Source: Flavobacteriales bacterium (GTDB lineage: Bacteria > Bacteroidota > Bacteroidia > Flavobacteriales_D > Crocinitomicaceae). Taken from it: DNA of 33,843 bases. The translations under genes were made by a program, and so were the position numbers. Where the stretch lies: contig CANGHX010000010.1 of assembly GCA_947453715.1 (NCBI GenBank), positions 1-33,843 of the forward strand, given 5' to 3'. Below the pieces are notes generated by a model that was not told where the DNA came from, made no database searches, and was given only the letters and a program-made list of their open reading frames with translations. Shown piece by piece: positions 17,307-27,546 of the stretch (position 1 is its first letter; every line of letters starts with the position of its first letter).

Positions 17307-18827
17307 ATGCCAATAATTGGAAAGCTAATTAAAAAGACATCTGAGATTGCATACAACAGAAACCTGAATAAAGGTATTGAATATGTCAATCAGTTAAAAA
17401 CGCTTTCTTGGCTTTTAAACAGAGCTAGAAGAACAGATTTTGGTAAACATTACCACTTTAATATATCACTTAAAAGTGTAGATATTGTTAGTGAATATCA
17501 ACAAACTGTTCCTATTACCAATTATGAAGAATTCTATGAAGATTGGCTAAAAAAATCAATCGAGGGAGAAAAACACCACACTTGGCCTGGTAAAATTTCT
17601 TATTATGCTCTGTCATCAGGGACAACTGGATCTCCAAGTAAACGAATTCCCGTTACAAGACAAATGATTCGTTCTTTTCAAAAAACAAGTATTAAGCAAT
17701 TATCTACTCTTCATAATTTAAATTTACCAAATACCCTTTTTAGCGCAAATTTTTTAGTAGTAGGGGGATCATCAAACTTGACAGAGATTGGAACACACTA
17801 TGAAGGTGATTTAAGTGGTATTCTCAAAAAACATACATCAATCGTTGCAAGTCCTTTTACAAAACCTGAAAATGATATTGCAAAAATTAAAGATTGGAGT
17901 AAAAAGCTTGAAAAACTAGTTGAAAAAGCTCCTTCATGGAATATAGGAATAATGGCTGGTGTTCCGAGTTGGTGCATCATGTTACTAGAAAGAATTATCG
18001 AAAAATATGAATTAAATTCAATTCATGATATTTGGCCAAATTTTGAAGTATACGTTCATGGTGGTGTTTTCATGCAACCATACATTCCAAGACTAGAAAA
18101 AGTAATTGGTAAAAAGGTTCACTTATTAGATACATATTTGGCAAGTGAAGGATATTTTGCCTACCAAACTTCTCCCGACAGAGAAGGAATGAAACTGTTA
18201 TTAAATAATGGTATTTTCTATGAATTTGTGCCTTTTAACAGTGACTTTTTTGATGAATTCGGTAATGTAAAAGATAAACATAATGCATTCTCTTTATCAC
18301 AAGTTCAAGAAGGTATAGATTATGCACTTGTAATTTCAACAAATGCTGGACTTTGGAGATACATGATCGGTGATTTAGTTCGATTTGTAAATGTCGATCA
18401 AAGAGAAATTAAAATCACAGGACGTATTAAACAATTTTTAAGTTTAAGCGGCGAACACTTATCTTTAGATAATATCAATTCTGCAATTCAACATGTTTCT
18501 GAAAAAATGAACGTTGAAATACCAGAATTTTGTATTTATGCAGACCTAGAAAACCAACGTCATAGTTGGTATATTGGTTCTAATTCTTCTTTTGATTCTA
18601 AACTATTTATCGAAAATTTAGACAAACAATTAGGTGAAATTAACGATGATTATAAATCTTGTAGAAAATACAATTTAAATAATCCAACTATTGAGGTGAT
18701 TGATCCAAATCAATTTTATTTATTCATGGAAAAAATTGGGAAAGCAGGATCTCAAAATAAATTTCCTCGTGTTTTAAATACAGATCAATCCCTAAATTGG
18801 ATTTCATTTCTTTCAGGAAAATTATAA
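17307..18827 (+). CDS. GH3 auxin-responsive promoter family protein (acyl-adenylating, amido-synthetase-like)
   Basis: 506 aa; WLLNRARRTDFGKHYHF; YYALSSGTTGSPSKRIPVT adenylation motif; YLASEGYFAYQ; GLWRYMIGDLVRF; ITGRIKQFLSLSGEHLS. Confidence 0.9.
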   Translation: MPIIGKLIKKTSEIAYNRNLNKGIEYVNQLKTLSWLLNRARRTDFGKHYHFNISLKSVDIVSEYQQTVPITNYEEFYEDWLKKSIEGEKHHTWPGKISYYALSSGTTGSPSKRIPVTRQMIRSFQKTSIKQLSTLHNLNLPNTLFSANFLVVGGSSNLTEIGTHYEGDLSGILKKHTSIVASPFTKPENDIAKIKDWSKKLEKLVEKAPSWNIGIMAGVPSWCIMLLERIIEKYELNSIHDIWPNFEVYVHGGVFMQPYIPRLEKVIGKKVHLLDTYLASEGYFAYQTSPDREGMKLLLNNGIFYEFVPFNSDFFDEFGNVKDKHNAFSLSQVQEGIDYALVISTNAGLWRYMIGDLVRFVNVDQREIKITGRIKQFLSLSGEHLSLDNINSAIQHVSEKMNVEIPEFCIYADLENQRHSWYIGSNSSFDSKLFIENLDKQLGEINDDYKSCRKYNLNNPTIEVIDPNQFYLFMEKIGKAGSQNKFPRVLNTDQSLNWISFLSGKL

Positions 18828-18829
18828 AA

Positions 18830-20269
18830 TTATTTTACTTCATAAATAAATACTCCTTCCGTTTCATTGTATGAATCTTCTTTTTGTTCACCGGAAATAA
18901 ACTTTCGAATGCAATGTAATTTAGTTGATTTGATAATTGATTCTCTTGATAATCTTTGCTCTTGAGGTCCAAATTGACTATCTCGAACAATTAAATCTCC
19001 AGCTTTCATTTTTGTTGTAATATCGTTTTCTAAATCATCGCAATAATAAAAAACACAAGCTTGATTTTTTTTAAATGGATTATTTCCAAATTCAAAGCAA
19101 AACAATGGATGGTGGTAAAATAACATTTGACCAGGTTTAATAGTCCTTTTTAATGTATTTGCTGCATTTATAACTTGTAACTCTAACGCATTAGCTTTTA
19201 TAGGGAAATGCTTCGTTAAAACTGAATTAAGTGCAATCAATAAACTAATACTACAAATAAGATAACTTGAAAATTTGTATTGTCCAAATCGACTCTTTTC
19301 TAAGAAAATCAAATTCAATAAAACAAATGCTGGCATTGCTTGTGTAGTGATTCTAGTTAAGCCTAAAGATGCATTTTGACCAGTTGCCCAGAAATATGAA
19401 TGCAAAACTACAATGCCTACAAAAGTTCCATAGATATAAAATAAATTAGTAAACTCAATCGTTTTCCAACTTCTTTTGAGAATCTGTAAAATCAGGTAAA
19501 TAAACGCACTTATAAAAACAAATAAACCTGGATTTCCCAAATAATTCTTGTAGCTCAACAGATAATGATTCCAATTTCCATGCTGATATATTCCATTATT
19601 CATTACATAAGGACTTTTTGTGAAATACCACCAAAAATCTTTTAATGCAAAAAAACCTACAACCGAATAAAGAACAAATCCAACTAACAAAAAAGGGATG
19701 TGTTTATATTGCTTAAAATAAAGAAGGATAAAGAAAATTAATACGATAGGCAATTGTCCTTCACTCCTTAAAAAAGGCAAAAACGATGTTATTATTGCTA
19801 ACCAAAACCATTTTTTTGTGACCAATAACCAAAAGGTTAATAGAAAGAATAAATTGAATAAAGGTTCTGTTAATCCACCTAAAATGGTGATGCTATAATC
19901 TTGAATATTAATTAGTAGAACTGGAAAAAGGATTTTGAGCCAAATACTCATTTCAAATTTTGAAGCAATTTTCCATGCAATCAAGATGGTTGCTGTAAAT
20001 ACAAGAATATTAAACATTACTATTCCGCCAAAACCAAACTGAGAAAAAGGCGAGGACAATAAAATAAAAAGAGGTTTACCCCAATGATGTAAAAGTAAAA
20101 TTGGATTTTCCCAAGATGCATTTGAAATGAAATAATGCATAATTCCATCACCGGAATCTGCCGGAACTTCACTTTTAATAAATTGAAAACTGTACCAAGA
20201 AATACAAAAAAAAAGGGTTAATACTTTTAATAAAGTATCAACCCAAATCTTATGATTGATTGTTTTCAA
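18830..20269 (-). CDS. polytopic membrane protein, GT-C glycosyltransferase-like
   Basis: 479 aa with many TM segments; first periplasmic loop contains acidic SGDGIMHYFIS..HHWGKPLF typical of GT-C/PMT-like proteins. Confidence 0.6.
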   Translation of the reverse strand: MKTINHKIWVDTLLKVLTLFFCISWYSFQFIKSEVPADSGDGIMHYFISNASWENPILLLHHWGKPLFILLSSPFSQFGFGGIVMFNILVFTATILIAWKIASKFEMSIWLKILFPVLLINIQDYSITILGGLTEPLFNLFFLLTFWLLVTKKWFWLAIITSFLPFLRSEGQLPIVLIFFILLYFKQYKHIPFLLVGFVLYSVVGFFALKDFWWYFTKSPYVMNNGIYQHGNWNHYLLSYKNYLGNPGLFVFISAFIYLILQILKRSWKTIEFTNLFYIYGTFVGIVVLHSYFWATGQNASLGLTRITTQAMPAFVLLNLIFLEKSRFGQYKFSSYLICSISLLIALNSVLTKHFPIKANALELQVINAANTLKRTIKPGQMLFYHHPLFCFEFGNNPFKKNQACVFYYCDDLENDITTKMKAGDLIVRDSQFGPQEQRLSRESIIKSTKLHCIRKFISGEQKEDSYNETEGVFIYEVK

Positions 20270-20272
20270 AAA

Positions 20273-20929
20273 TTATAAAACCATTTCTGGTACAAATTCA
20301 GGAACAACTAAATCTCCTTCTGTTTTTGAGATAATTTCTTCTACTGAAACGCCCGGTGCTCTTTCTAATAAATGAAATTTACCTTGTTTTATTTCCAAAA
20401 CAGCTAACTCTGTTACGACCTTTTTTACACATCCAACACCTGTTAATGGTAAAGTGCATTTTTTCAAAATCTTAGATTCACCCGCTTTGTTTGAATGCAT
20501 CATTGCAACAATGATATTATCAGCTGAAGCTACTAAATCCATGGCGCCGCCCATTCCTTTTACCATTTTTCCTGGAATTTTCCAGTTAGCAATGTCTCCA
20601 TCTTGTGAAACTTCCATTGCCCCTAAAACAGTTAATTGAACATGTTGACCGCGAATCATTGCAAAAGAAGTTGCTGAATCAAAAAATGAAGCTCCTTTTC
20701 TTGCTGTAATTGTTTGCTTTCCTGCATTGATTAAATCGGCATCTTCCTCTCCTTCGAATGGAAATGCTCCCATACCAAGAATACCATTTTCAGATTGAAA
20801 TTCAACTTCTATACCTTCTGGTATGTAATTAGCGACTAAAGTTGGAATACCTATTCCTAAGTTCACATACCAACCATCTTGTAATTCTTGTGCAATTCGT
20901 TTTGCAATTCCAACCTTATCAAGAGCCAT
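20273..20929 (-). CDS. scoB: 3-oxoacid CoA-transferase subunit B
   Basis: MALDKVGIAKRIAQELQDGWYVNLGIGIPTLVANYIPEGIEVEFQSENGILGMGAFP..; classic beta-subunit SENG motif. Confidence 0.93.
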   Translation of the reverse strand: MALDKVGIAKRIAQELQDGWYVNLGIGIPTLVANYIPEGIEVEFQSENGILGMGAFPFEGEEDADLINAGKQTITARKGASFFDSATSFAMIRGQHVQLTVLGAMEVSQDGDIANWKIPGKMVKGMGGAMDLVASADNIIVAMMHSNKAGESKILKKCTLPLTGVGCVKKVVTELAVLEIKQGKFHLLERAPGVSVEEIISKTEGDLVVPEFVPEMVL

Positions 20930-20966
20930 AATCGTTCAATTAAATTTAGTTCATTTTTTAACTACT

Positions 20967-20974
20967 CAAAAGTA
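20967..20974 (-). promoter_or_regulatory. possible -7 box (TACTTTTG) upstream of scoB
   Basis: Minus-strand TAnnTTTG match in the gap between scoB and the upstream membrane gene. Confidence 0.35.
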
Positions 20975-21014
20975 AAGCATATTTTACAAAAAGCTATCTT
21001 TTTGAGCTATCTTT

Positions 21015-22826
21015 TTACTTATTATTGACTTTTGGATTCTTAATTTCATAAAATTTACAATTCGCATTCGTCAATTTAACGCTTTCAACTTTTCGATCCC
21101 ATAAATACACTTTCAGTAATACATCTTCTTTCGTTATTTTTTCAAAAATAAAATGATGTAAAAAAGTATCATTGATCAATTGTCCTTGAAATGCAGTCTC
21201 AAAGGAATAATAGGAATTATTAGTAACTTGATTTTCTTTGTTAAACGTTTGTAGAACCAATTGAATTTTGTTTTTAGGCTGGTATGTTTCTAATTTCCCT
21301 GCAACACTAATCTGTAATGCTTTTCCAAAAAAACGGTTCAAGGAATCTTCTTCTAATATAGTAATGAACTCTTGTGCTAAATTCCTATATGAAACTGGTG
21401 AAGATGTATAAAGTAATTCTTTTTTCAACGGAACTTTTCGTTTAAAAGCAATATAAGTGTTCGCTTGATCATAAACGAGTGTATCGTAATAATCCAAAAT
21501 ATTCTTATTTGTGAATTTATCTGTATTTGTGATAATATAATCTGTCAAAATTGCATCTGGATTTGAAATATTATAAGCACTTGCCTTTACTTTTTGAAAT
21601 GATTCTCTAAAAGGCCAATTCCAAGCCATTGTTTGATAAATCATCAAACTTTCAGAAGGTTTAATACGTGATTTTACTTTATTGTAAACCAAATCTGTCA
21701 TTCGTTGTTCTGGTGAAAATGCAGATGAATGAATGTTCATGTGAAACACAAATATAACTGGGAAAATTAAAAATAAGTATTGAGTTTTCTGAGTTAATTT
21801 AAATTGATCAATAAAATAAAATAGCATTAATAAAAATGGTATGACTAAATAAAATGCCGTACGATCCTCAGGGTAATTTACTTTTAAAAAGTTCGCTAAA
21901 AATAAAATAGCAACAATGTTACCAAAAAATAGTACTGAATAAATTAGAAATTGATTCGTGAAATAATCTTTTAATTTTGAATTAAAAATGAGTTTGACCA
22001 AAAAGTAAATGAACAAGATAAATAACCCCAAATAAATATACATCAAAGAATCATCTTTCAAGAAAATAATATATTCATTCAATGTTTTTCCTGTAACATC
22101 CCATATTCCTTCCAATGAACCATAATACAACGCCCCGTGTTCCTTTAACTCAAAACTAAATTTGATAAAAGGAAAAAGCAGTAACAAAAATGCCAGATGA
22201 ATAACTAATCGGATAAAATGTTGTCGCTTTTCTAATGAATTAAAATGAATCAATTGATCTAAACATACGATTCCAAAAATTATTAAACTAGTTACTATAA
22301 AAGTCAAATTAGCTGAAATAGCCAGAATTAATAGCAAATAGGTTAATACGATTGAACTTAATTGATAATTTTTTAAATAATTTCTCAAATACACTAAAGC
22401 GCAGATAATAAATCCTAGAGACAATCCGTATCCTCGACAAAGAGCGAAATATTCAATAATTATCGTTAAAGAACAAAATGTAATTAATGCGATTAATCTT
22501 AAATTTTTCGTCTTTAACTCTTTCAATAATTCTCTTAATCCAAAAAAATAAAGGACGAAAGCGAATAGGTTTGGAAGTCGATAAAGACTAATATTATCCT
22601 TGAAAATTGGATATAATTTATTGCCAATAAAAGAGTTCAATAAATGATTATTTGCATCCCAAACAATCGATTCTCCTTTAAAATCTCCTTGATAAATATA
22701 AAACATATAGGTTGCTATCTCATCATGAAGAGTTTCATTATAAAAAACACGAATGAGTAGATAAGAAAAAACAAAAAGGAATAGCGAGATCGTTATTCCT
22801 TTTTCAAATTTTGATTGTTGAATCAC
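21015..22826 (-). CDS. polytopic membrane protein, GT-C glycosyltransferase-like
   Basis: 603 aa; many TM segments; first loop HDEIATYMFYIYQGDF..DANNHLLNSFIGNKLY..YRLPNL resembles ArnT/PMT-type GT-C enzymes. Confidence 0.6.
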   Translation of the reverse strand: MIQQSKFEKGITISLFLFVFSYLLIRVFYNETLHDEIATYMFYIYQGDFKGESIVWDANNHLLNSFIGNKLYPIFKDNISLYRLPNLFAFVLYFFGLRELLKELKTKNLRLIALITFCSLTIIIEYFALCRGYGLSLGFIICALVYLRNYLKNYQLSSIVLTYLLLILAISANLTFIVTSLIIFGIVCLDQLIHFNSLEKRQHFIRLVIHLAFLLLLFPFIKFSFELKEHGALYYGSLEGIWDVTGKTLNEYIIFLKDDSLMYIYLGLFILFIYFLVKLIFNSKLKDYFTNQFLIYSVLFFGNIVAILFLANFLKVNYPEDRTAFYLVIPFLLMLFYFIDQFKLTQKTQYLFLIFPVIFVFHMNIHSSAFSPEQRMTDLVYNKVKSRIKPSESLMIYQTMAWNWPFRESFQKVKASAYNISNPDAILTDYIITNTDKFTNKNILDYYDTLVYDQANTYIAFKRKVPLKKELLYTSSPVSYRNLAQEFITILEEDSLNRFFGKALQISVAGKLETYQPKNKIQLVLQTFNKENQVTNNSYYSFETAFQGQLINDTFLHHFIFEKITKEDVLLKVYLWDRKVESVKLTNANCKFYEIKNPKVNNK

Positions 22827-22828
22827 AC

Positions 22829-23527
22829 TTATTTTTTTGATTGAACTGTTCTTTGTTCTATTCGTTTTTCAAATTTTTCTCCTTTAAAAATACGCTGAAC
22901 ATAAATTCCAGGAGTATGAATATCATTAGGATTTAATTCACCTGCTTCAACCAATTCTTCCACTTCTGCAACTGTAATTTTTCCAGCTGTTGCCATCATT
23001 GGATTAAAGTTTCTAGCTGTTGCTTTGTAAATAAGATTTCCTTCCGTATCACCTTTCCAAGCTTTCACTATTGCAAAATCAGCAGTTAAGGCTGTTTCTA
23101 AAATATGTGGTTTCCCGTTGTAAACTCTTACTTCCTTTCCTTCTGCCACTTCAGTTCCATAACCAGCTGGCGTGAAGAAAGCTGGTATTCCAGCACCTCC
23201 AGCACGACATCTTTCTGCTAAAGAACCTTGTGGGATTAAATCTACTTCTAATTCTCCAGAAAGCATTTGTCTCTCAAACTCATCGTTCTCACCTACGTAA
23301 GAACTAATCATTTTTTTAACCTGTTTATTTTGAAGTAATAATCCCAAGCCAAAGTCATCTACTCCTGCATTGTTTGAAATACACGTTAAATTTTTCTTAC
23401 CCATTTTTACTAACTGAGCAATCGAATTTTCTGGAATTCCGCATAAACCAAAACCTCCTACCATTAGAGTCATGTTGTCTTCGATTCCTTTTAAAGCTTC
23501 TTCAACGTTATTTACTACTTTATTCAT
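22829..23527 (-). CDS. scoA: 3-oxoacid CoA-transferase subunit A
   Basis: [40 protein letters not shown]..; start at the second Met is more likely than 23545. Confidence 0.92.
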   Translation of the reverse strand: MNKVVNNVEEALKGIEDNMTLMVGGFGLCGIPENSIAQLVKMGKKNLTCISNNAGVDDFGLGLLLQNKQVKKMISSYVGENDEFERQMLSGELEVDLIPQGSLAERCRAGGAGIPAFFTPAGYGTEVAEGKEVRVYNGKPHILETALTADFAIVKAWKGDTEGNLIYKATARNFNPMMATAGKITVAEVEELVEAGELNPNDIHTPGIYVQRIFKGEKFEKRIEQRTVQSKK

Positions 23528-23554
23528 CGTATTATTTTTAATCAATTTTAGGAA

Positions 23555-26074
23555 TTATATTCCAAATGTATCTGTTAATGAATCTTGTTGAACATCATCT
23601 GCAGCCGGTGGTAATATTTGCCCGCTGCATGAAAATTCACTTTCATCAATACCTTCTGGTTTCTCGAATGCTGTTGTAGAAATGCCAATTTTAGGATCTT
23701 TATAAACTTTCTGCATATAATAACCATAAATTGGTAAAGCCATTCTTGCACCTTGACCCCAATTCATAGATCTAAAACGAACTGAACGGTCTTCTGCTCC
23801 AACCCAAACACCAGTTGCTAATTCAGGAGTTAAACCTATAAACCAACCATCAGAGTTATTTTGTGTTGTACCTGTTTTACCAGCTGTAGGTGCTGTAACA
23901 TTCCCCCAAGATTGTCCACCTCGCAAACTTCCAGCAGTTCCAAAACGAACTACGCCTTCCATCATTCTTAAAGTTTCATATGCAACTGTTTCATTCAGGA
24001 CTTCTTTAGAATAAGGTTTTGCATTGTAAATAACATTCCCATTTCTATCTTCAATTCTCAAAATAGTTGTCGGACGATTATAAATTCCATGATTTACAAA
24101 TGTTGCTTGAGCTGCTACCATTTCATACAAAGATAAATCCATTGAACCTAAACACATCGCAGGAACAACATCATTTGGATGTAACTTAATATCCATATTC
24201 TCTAACAATTTCGCAATTGTTCTTGGACCTGCTACACCACCCATTTTTTGCATTACACCAACAGTAATATTATTTTTAGATTGTGCTAATCCATTTGCAA
24301 CTGAGCACATTCCTCCCGACATTCCGCTGGCATTTTTTGGGCACCAACGATCATCAATTACTCCATCAGCATTTCTTAAATCAACACAATGAGCAATATC
24401 TGGAATCATGGTACAAGGTTTCACAACTCCCATTGCTAAAGCAGATGCATAAACGAAAGGTTTTATTGTTGATCCTACTTGTCTTCTTCCTTGGCGCACG
24501 TGATCGTAAGCAAAGTGATCAATATTTACACCCCCAACCCAAGCTTTAACAAAACCTGTTTGTGGTTCAATAGAAACCAAACCTGCATGTAAAAAAGATT
24601 TATAATAACGTATTGAATCATCCGGTGTTAAAGTAGTATCTTTTTCACCTTTATAAGTAAATACTCTCATTGTGACAGGCGTATTAAACGCTTTTCTTAC
24701 TTCTTCATTTGAAGCACCTCTAGCCTCCATTTGCAGATAACGTGGAGAATTTAAACGAGCTGAACGCATTATACCATCTACTTCTTCATTCGTCGCATCG
24801 TTCGAAAATGGAAAATGTTTCAAATGCCTGTTGTTATCATCAAAAGCTGGTTGAAGATTTTCTTTTAAATGACGTTCCATAGCATCTTCAGCATGTTCTT
24901 GCATGTCAATGTTGATCGTTGTATAAATTTTTAAACCATCGCCATAAATATCCCAAGGTGCACCATCTTCTCTTTTATATTTTAATGTTCCATCTGGTTT
25001 TTTCTCCATTAAAATATTAGTCAACTCTTTGCGTAGTCCTTCTCTAAAATATGGAGCCATACCACGTTTGTGATCAACTTCTTGGAAATTACATTTCAAA
25101 GGTTTTTTGCAAAGTCTTTCGTACTCTTCCTGCGTTAATTCAACTCGTAAAGCTTTGTTTTTTGATTTACTATTTTTTAACCATTGAAATAATACTTGAT
25201 TTCTTCTGTTTACAGCTCTTAAACTATCTTCACCTCTTTTCTCTGCTATTTCAGCTGTAGTTACTTTACTTTCTGCAACTTCATTTTCCTCTGCTAAATA
25301 TGCTCTATAATTTTTAATCTGAAATGAATGAGGATTATAAAGTGTAGGATTTTTACACATCCCAATTAACATTGCAGCCTCATCTTTTGTTAAGTCTTTT
25401 GGCTTTTTATTAAAGTACACTTTTGCAGCATTTTCAATTCCAACGGCATTGTACAAGAAATCAAATTGATTTAAATACATGGTAATGATTTCCTCTTTCG
25501 TATATCTTTTTTCTAAACGAGTAGCAATGATGTTTTCTCTTGCTTTTTCTCCAACTCGACTAAATATTCTACCAATTTTCGTAGAAGAATTACCCGTGTA
25601 AGCTACACCATTTGCACGTGCAATATTTTCTTTATCACGTTGTTGAAGTGTAAATAGTAATTTTGCTAACTGCTGAGAAATAGTCGAAGCTCCTCCTGCT
25701 CCACCAACACTTACAACTGCACGACCAATTGCTTTGAAATCTACCCCAGAGTGATCCACAAAACGCTCATCTTCTGTTGAAATTAACGCATCTGTTACAT
25801 ATGGTGAAATGGCTTTATAAGGAACACTCGTTCTATTGATTTTCCAATATCTTCCCAATTCTGATTCGCCATCATCTGCGTAAACTACTGAAGCAAGCAA
25901 TTCTGGTGGATTTGCTAACATTGCTACAGGTGGAAGATCATCCTCCGATTGAAATAATAACAAGCATGAAACCAATAACAATGGAAACGTAGCTATAAAC
26001 CAAAACAAATAAGTTGCTTTCTTTTTCTGTTTATCATTGAAAACAAATTGTTTAGAGTTATTTTTGTTGCTCAT
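23555..26074 (-). CDS. class A penicillin-binding protein 1A (transglycosylase/transpeptidase)
   Basis: GGASTISQQLAKLLF transglycosylase motif; GSTIKPFVYASAL (SxxK), SKNN (SxN), GKTGTTQNNSDGWFIG (KTG). Confidence 0.93.
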   Translation of the reverse strand: MSNKNNSKQFVFNDKQKKKATYLFWFIATFPLLLVSCLLLFQSEDDLPPVAMLANPPELLASVVYADDGESELGRYWKINRTSVPYKAISPYVTDALISTEDERFVDHSGVDFKAIGRAVVSVGGAGGASTISQQLAKLLFTLQQRDKENIARANGVAYTGNSSTKIGRIFSRVGEKARENIIATRLEKRYTKEEIITMYLNQFDFLYNAVGIENAAKVYFNKKPKDLTKDEAAMLIGMCKNPTLYNPHSFQIKNYRAYLAEENEVAESKVTTAEIAEKRGEDSLRAVNRRNQVLFQWLKNSKSKNKALRVELTQEEYERLCKKPLKCNFQEVDHKRGMAPYFREGLRKELTNILMEKKPDGTLKYKREDGAPWDIYGDGLKIYTTINIDMQEHAEDAMERHLKENLQPAFDDNNRHLKHFPFSNDATNEEVDGIMRSARLNSPRYLQMEARGASNEEVRKAFNTPVTMRVFTYKGEKDTTLTPDDSIRYYKSFLHAGLVSIEPQTGFVKAWVGGVNIDHFAYDHVRQGRRQVGSTIKPFVYASALAMGVVKPCTMIPDIAHCVDLRNADGVIDDRWCPKNASGMSGGMCSVANGLAQSKNNITVGVMQKMGGVAGPRTIAKLLENMDIKLHPNDVVPAMCLGSMDLSLYEMVAAQATFVNHGIYNRPTTILRIEDRNGNVIYNAKPYSKEVLNETVAYETLRMMEGVVRFGTAGSLRGGQSWGNVTAPTAGKTGTTQNNSDGWFIGLTPELATGVWVGAEDRSVRFRSMNWGQGARMALPIYGYYMQKVYKDPKIGISTTAFEKPEGIDESEFSCSGQILPPAADDVQQDSLTDTFGI

Positions 26075-26145
26075 TTTTTATAAATCTAATTTTATGTAAA
26101 AATAAAGAAATCTTTGATTCAATCGCCAATTCTTTTTAACTGATT

Positions 26146-27543
26146 TTATTGTAAAACATGGCTTCGCTGACTGTCTAATTTTAATAAAATAAACATCAAC
26201 ATTGAAAACGACATCATTGAAGAACCACCATAGCTGAAAAATGGAAGCGGAATACCAATAACTGGAGCAAATCCAATGTTCATTCCTATATTAACAGCAA
26301 GATGGTAAAATAAAATCATTACTACTGAATATGCATAAACTCGATTAAATCTTGATCGTTGTCGTTCGGCTATCATGATGATCCTAAGAAACATAAACAT
26401 GTATAAAACGATTAAAATAAAAGTCCCTATGAATCCCCATTCTTCAGCAAAAGGACAAAATATAAAATCGGTCTCACTTTCTGGAACGTGATTACTTTCA
26501 ATTGTTGCAACCGAAGCATTTGTGTAACCTTTACCTAATAATCCACCTGATCCAACAGCTGCCATTGCACGATTTCTATTGTAATCTTCCCCATTTGGAT
26601 CTTCACGTAATCCTAAAAATAATTCAATACGATCTTTTTGATGCTTTTTTAAACCTTGGAATAAATAATTTACGCTTGAAGCTATTGATGCAGAAAGCAC
26701 AAATGCAATAATAATAACGGTTGTAATTCTTCTTCTTTCTCGCTTAGTTGAAATAAATCTTAGAAAAATAAAAGCAATTAAACAGAAAACTACTAACGAA
26801 AGAATTACTCCAAAAAATCCAGGAATTGAAACCCCTGGTAAAAAACTAAATGTAATTGTATTATTACTTAATAACAGTGTTACAATACACAAAAAAACGA
26901 TCGCAAACATGATGGGTATAAAGTGGGTTCCTACCCATGTTTGTTTGAATTTAATTCCGGGAATCATATTCACTAACTTCAAAACCAAAGGATCATAAGT
27001 CAAACCTTCTCTATACATTACAAATAAAAAAGAGGTAAAAACAACAAATGTTCCAGCATCTGGTTGCAATAAAATCAAAATCATCGGAACAACCATGATA
27101 GCATTGGCTACCAAAACAGAATTTAAATTTTGCTGTTTGATATTTAATGAACTGATGTATCTTGCTAATAATAAAGCTGTTCCTGTTTTAGCAAACTCAG
27201 CTGGTTGAATACCAAAGCCACCCAATTGTAACCATGCCCTAGCTCCATTGATTGGAGGCATAAATAACACGATTATCAATAGTACTAATGTTGATAGATA
27301 AATTGGAACTGCAAATTTTCTGTAAATTGTGGAATCAATCAAAAACACCATTAATCCTAAAAAAAGTGAAACTCCCAACCAAACTACCTGCTTTCCATAT
27401 TTTTGAGAATAGTCAAATAAGTTTGGATGATCTGGATCTAGAGCAGTAGAATAAACAGTCGCCATTCCCATTATCAAAAATAGAAAATACGTAATTAATA
27501 ATGGCCAATCTAAATGGCTTGTTAATTTTTCCCCCTGTCTCAT
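26146..27543 (-). CDS. rodA: rod shape-determining SEDS glycosyltransferase RodA
   Basis: SEDS protein; LLQPDAGTFVVF, AVGSGGLLGKGYTN, HVPESETDFIFCPFAEEWGFIG, PLPFFSYGGSSMMSF. Confidence 0.94.
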   Translation of the reverse strand: MRQGEKLTSHLDWPLLITYFLFLIMGMATVYSTALDPDHPNLFDYSQKYGKQVVWLGVSLFLGLMVFLIDSTIYRKFAVPIYLSTLVLLIIVLFMPPINGARAWLQLGGFGIQPAEFAKTGTALLLARYISSLNIKQQNLNSVLVANAIMVVPMILILLQPDAGTFVVFTSFLFVMYREGLTYDPLVLKLVNMIPGIKFKQTWVGTHFIPIMFAIVFLCIVTLLLSNNTITFSFLPGVSIPGFFGVILSLVVFCLIAFIFLRFISTKRERRRITTVIIIAFVLSASIASSVNYLFQGLKKHQKDRIELFLGLREDPNGEDYNRNRAMAAVGSGGLLGKGYTNASVATIESNHVPESETDFIFCPFAEEWGFIGTFILIVLYMFMFLRIIMIAERQRSRFNRVYAYSVVMILFYHLAVNIGMNIGFAPVIGIPLPFFSYGGSSMMSFSMLMFILLKLDSQRSHVLQ

Positions 27544-27546
27544 TCA

